Source: Nephromyces sp. MM_2019
Lineage: Eukaryota > Apicomplexa > Aconoidasida > Nephromycida
Length of the DNA stretch: 21,440 nucleotides
Reading direction: 5' to 3'
Assembly: GCA_015657535.1 (NCBI GenBank)
Contig: JADHZB010000774.1
Span: 6,005-27,444, forward strand
This document shows positions 20,801-21,440 of this stretch, one piece after another; position 1 is the stretch's first letter; the number at the start of each line of letters is the position of its first letter. The position numbers and the translations under genes are program-made. The notes under the pieces were generated by a model that was not told the DNA's origin, searched no databases, and saw nothing but the letters and a program-made list of their open reading frames with translations.

Positions 20801-21440
20801 CCATTATCGTGAGCAACCCCCGCTCCCCTCATTACATCGCTACTCGAAGATTTCACACCACCACCAACTGGTGGAGTGTGGGGGGTGTAGATAATAGCCC
20901 CACCACCAACCCCACCACCACCACTAGACAGCCCCTCATGTGTGCTGCTAAAGTATTGGGTAATATCCAAGTGTAGAGCTACAAAGAGCTGCTGAATCTC
21001 CACCACATTCTCCTCTGATAAGTCAGGTAAGAGGCTGATATTTGCTAAAAGTCTCAGCATCGCATTCGTCCAGGGATTGGGGGGGGTGAAGTTCTTTGAT
21101 AGTCGTACACCGTCTATAATGTGGCAGGCTAGAGGTATGATAGCTGTAGAGAAGCTAGGCGTTATAAAGAGCTGTAAGAGCAAGTTCTTTAGATCTAGAT
21201 CCTTAGTCTTCAAAGGCTGATCTCTTCCAAAAGTTATCATTCCTAGCCATAAGCCAAAGTTTCTTAACACTGAGACAAAGAGGAGGTTGGGATAGAGCGG
21301 ATATCGCGATCTCAGCATTGCCCCTATGCACTCGTGTGTGAGCTTTAGGAGGTAGTCTGTTAGCATAGGGAAGTGCAGCTGCTCAATGAGTTTCAGGTAG
21401 ACTGCATGCTTGGCAGGCTCTTCGCTGACTCTATACTTTA
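16853..21440 (-). CDS. CNOT1: NOT1 (CNOT1), CCR4-NOT scaffold, middle part, four exons
   Basis: NOT1 is the scaffold on which the CAF1-CCR4 deadenylases and the other NOT subunits assemble to shorten mRNA poly(A) tails. In reading order the exons are 21440-20262, 19911-19750, 19468-19254 and 17869-16853. All junctions are GT-AG, and the phases join without a break (phase 1, 1, 0). The first exon holds the MIF4G domain that binds CAF1 (LWLGMITFGRDQPL, FTPPNPWTNAMLRLLANI) and a Gly/Ser-rich linker. Exons 2-4 build the DUF3819 (CNOT9-binding) region: LRPLIATAIAKTIAEI, then the exon 2-3 junction reads DHSVSIAFHTTSKLVTKDF, then SLVLVSCREPFKLFF, then LVNANLNIGCSLMESAVI. The gene continues beyond 21440 at its 5' side. 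The frame stops at 16853 without the C-terminal NOT1 superfamily domain. Either a donor before the stop is used (AATAAG|GTACAT, intron from 16927) and exons lie farther left, or the protein is short. Confidence 0.88.
17870..19253 (-). other. NOT1 intron, 1384 bp
   Basis: Begins GTAGGC and ends GATGTTTTGCAG on the minus strand. Joining the flanking exons gives a REP-to-IGC spacing within one residue of the human protein as I recall it, so no exon need be hidden inside. It contains the G-rich degenerate repeat at 18321-18525. Frames inside it are low-complexity Phe/Pro/Ser translations of that repeat. Confidence 0.8.
18321..18525 (+). repeat. Degenerate G-run/GGGAAA repeat inside the NOT1 intron
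   Basis: About 205 bases made of runs of 2-6 G alternating with AAA or AAT every 9-13 bases. At 18322-18355 four G runs are separated by 5, 7 and 6 bases, a textbook G-quadruplex pattern. The G-rich strand is the template strand for NOT1, so the RNA is C/U-rich. No fixed unit length is apparent. Confidence 0.85.
19254..19468 (-). CDS. CNOT1: NOT1 exon, core of DUF3819 region
   Basis: 215 bases. It encodes IAFHTTSKLVTKDFASESNE and SSLVLVSCREPFKLFFGRYL, including the CREP signature of the family. It ends in phase 0 at AAGATG|GTAGGC. Confidence 0.9.
19469..19749 (-). other. NOT1 intron, 281 bp
   Basis: Begins GTCAGT and ends TTGCTTTACAG on the minus strand. Removing it restores the family motif across the junction (DHS then VSIAFHTT), which strongly supports both splice sites. 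Confidence 0.9.
19750..19911 (-). CDS. CNOT1: NOT1 exon, start of DUF3819 region
   Basis: 162 bases, phase 1 to phase 1. It encodes FHDKIVINDFGMFSSMIDLR and IATAIAKTIAEISPAMLDHS, matching the start of the CNOT9-binding domain in other NOT1 proteins. It ends at CATTCAG|GTCAGT. Confidence 0.88.
19912..20261 (-). other. NOT1 intron, 350 bp
   Basis: Begins GTGAGC and ends CCTTCCTGCTTCAG on the minus strand. It joins codon phase 1 to give ALEEDVGVL across the junction. The plus strand is A/C-rich here, so the transcript is G/U-rich. Confidence 0.8.
20262..21440 (-). CDS. CNOT1: NOT1 exon with MIF4G domain and Gly/Ser-rich linker (5' partial)
   Basis: 392 full codons from the window edge to a donor, TTAG|GTGAGC. 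The MIF4G part covers roughly the first 165 codons, and residues upstream of the first ATG at 21366 (KYRVSEEPAKHAVYLKLIEQ) also fit the family, so that ATG is not the start. From about 20950 leftward the protein turns into a Gly/Ser-rich, polar linker with an eight-glycine run near 20660, where human NOT1 has a shorter, differently composed linker. The unspliced frame runs past the donor to a stop at 20137, so that extension is intronic. Confidence 0.88.

Overview
The window reads as nuclear DNA of a unicellular eukaryote. Three protein genes occupy a small part of 21.4 kb. One of them is split by GT-AG introns of 281, 350 and 1384 bases. Proteins carry long low-complexity linkers, and gene-free stretches run for several kilobases. 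I see no bacterial operon layout, CRISPR array, insertion sequence, rRNA or convincing tRNA. Lineage is an inference: sparse genes, a glycogenin-like GT8 enzyme with a large internal insertion, a NOT1 with long disordered inserts, and a secreted membrane protein with an RxLxE motif just after its signal peptide would fit an alveolate, perhaps an apicomplexan. Confidence in that is low.

Layout. 1-6578 has no gene I can support; its strand composition switches from A/C-rich (about 480-2080) to G/T-rich (about 2090-2610). 6579-7859 (-) is an intact glycogenin-like family 8 glycosyltransferase. 7860-12861 has no confident gene but holds a GC-richer block (about 11480-12010) and then a G/T-rich leader. 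12862-14061 (+) encodes a secreted type I membrane protein with a cysteine-free ectodomain, an acidic pentapeptide repeat and a short tail with eight cysteines; I recognise no family. 14062-16590 is non-coding as far as I can see. At 16591-16813 lies a pair of 78-bp direct repeats with a 16-bp palindrome. 16853-21440 (-) is the middle part of NOT1 (CNOT1), scaffold of the CCR4-NOT deadenylase, reconstructed as four phase-consistent exons. Its 5' part lies beyond the window edge, and no C-terminal NOT1 superfamily domain was found downstream.

The three genes do not form a pathway: one acts in mRNA decay, one in carbohydrate transfer, one at a membrane or cell surface. The most interesting items are the unrecognised membrane protein, the NOT1 reading frame that stops before its usual C-terminal domain, and the GT8 enzyme whose catalytic domain is split by a disordered insertion.
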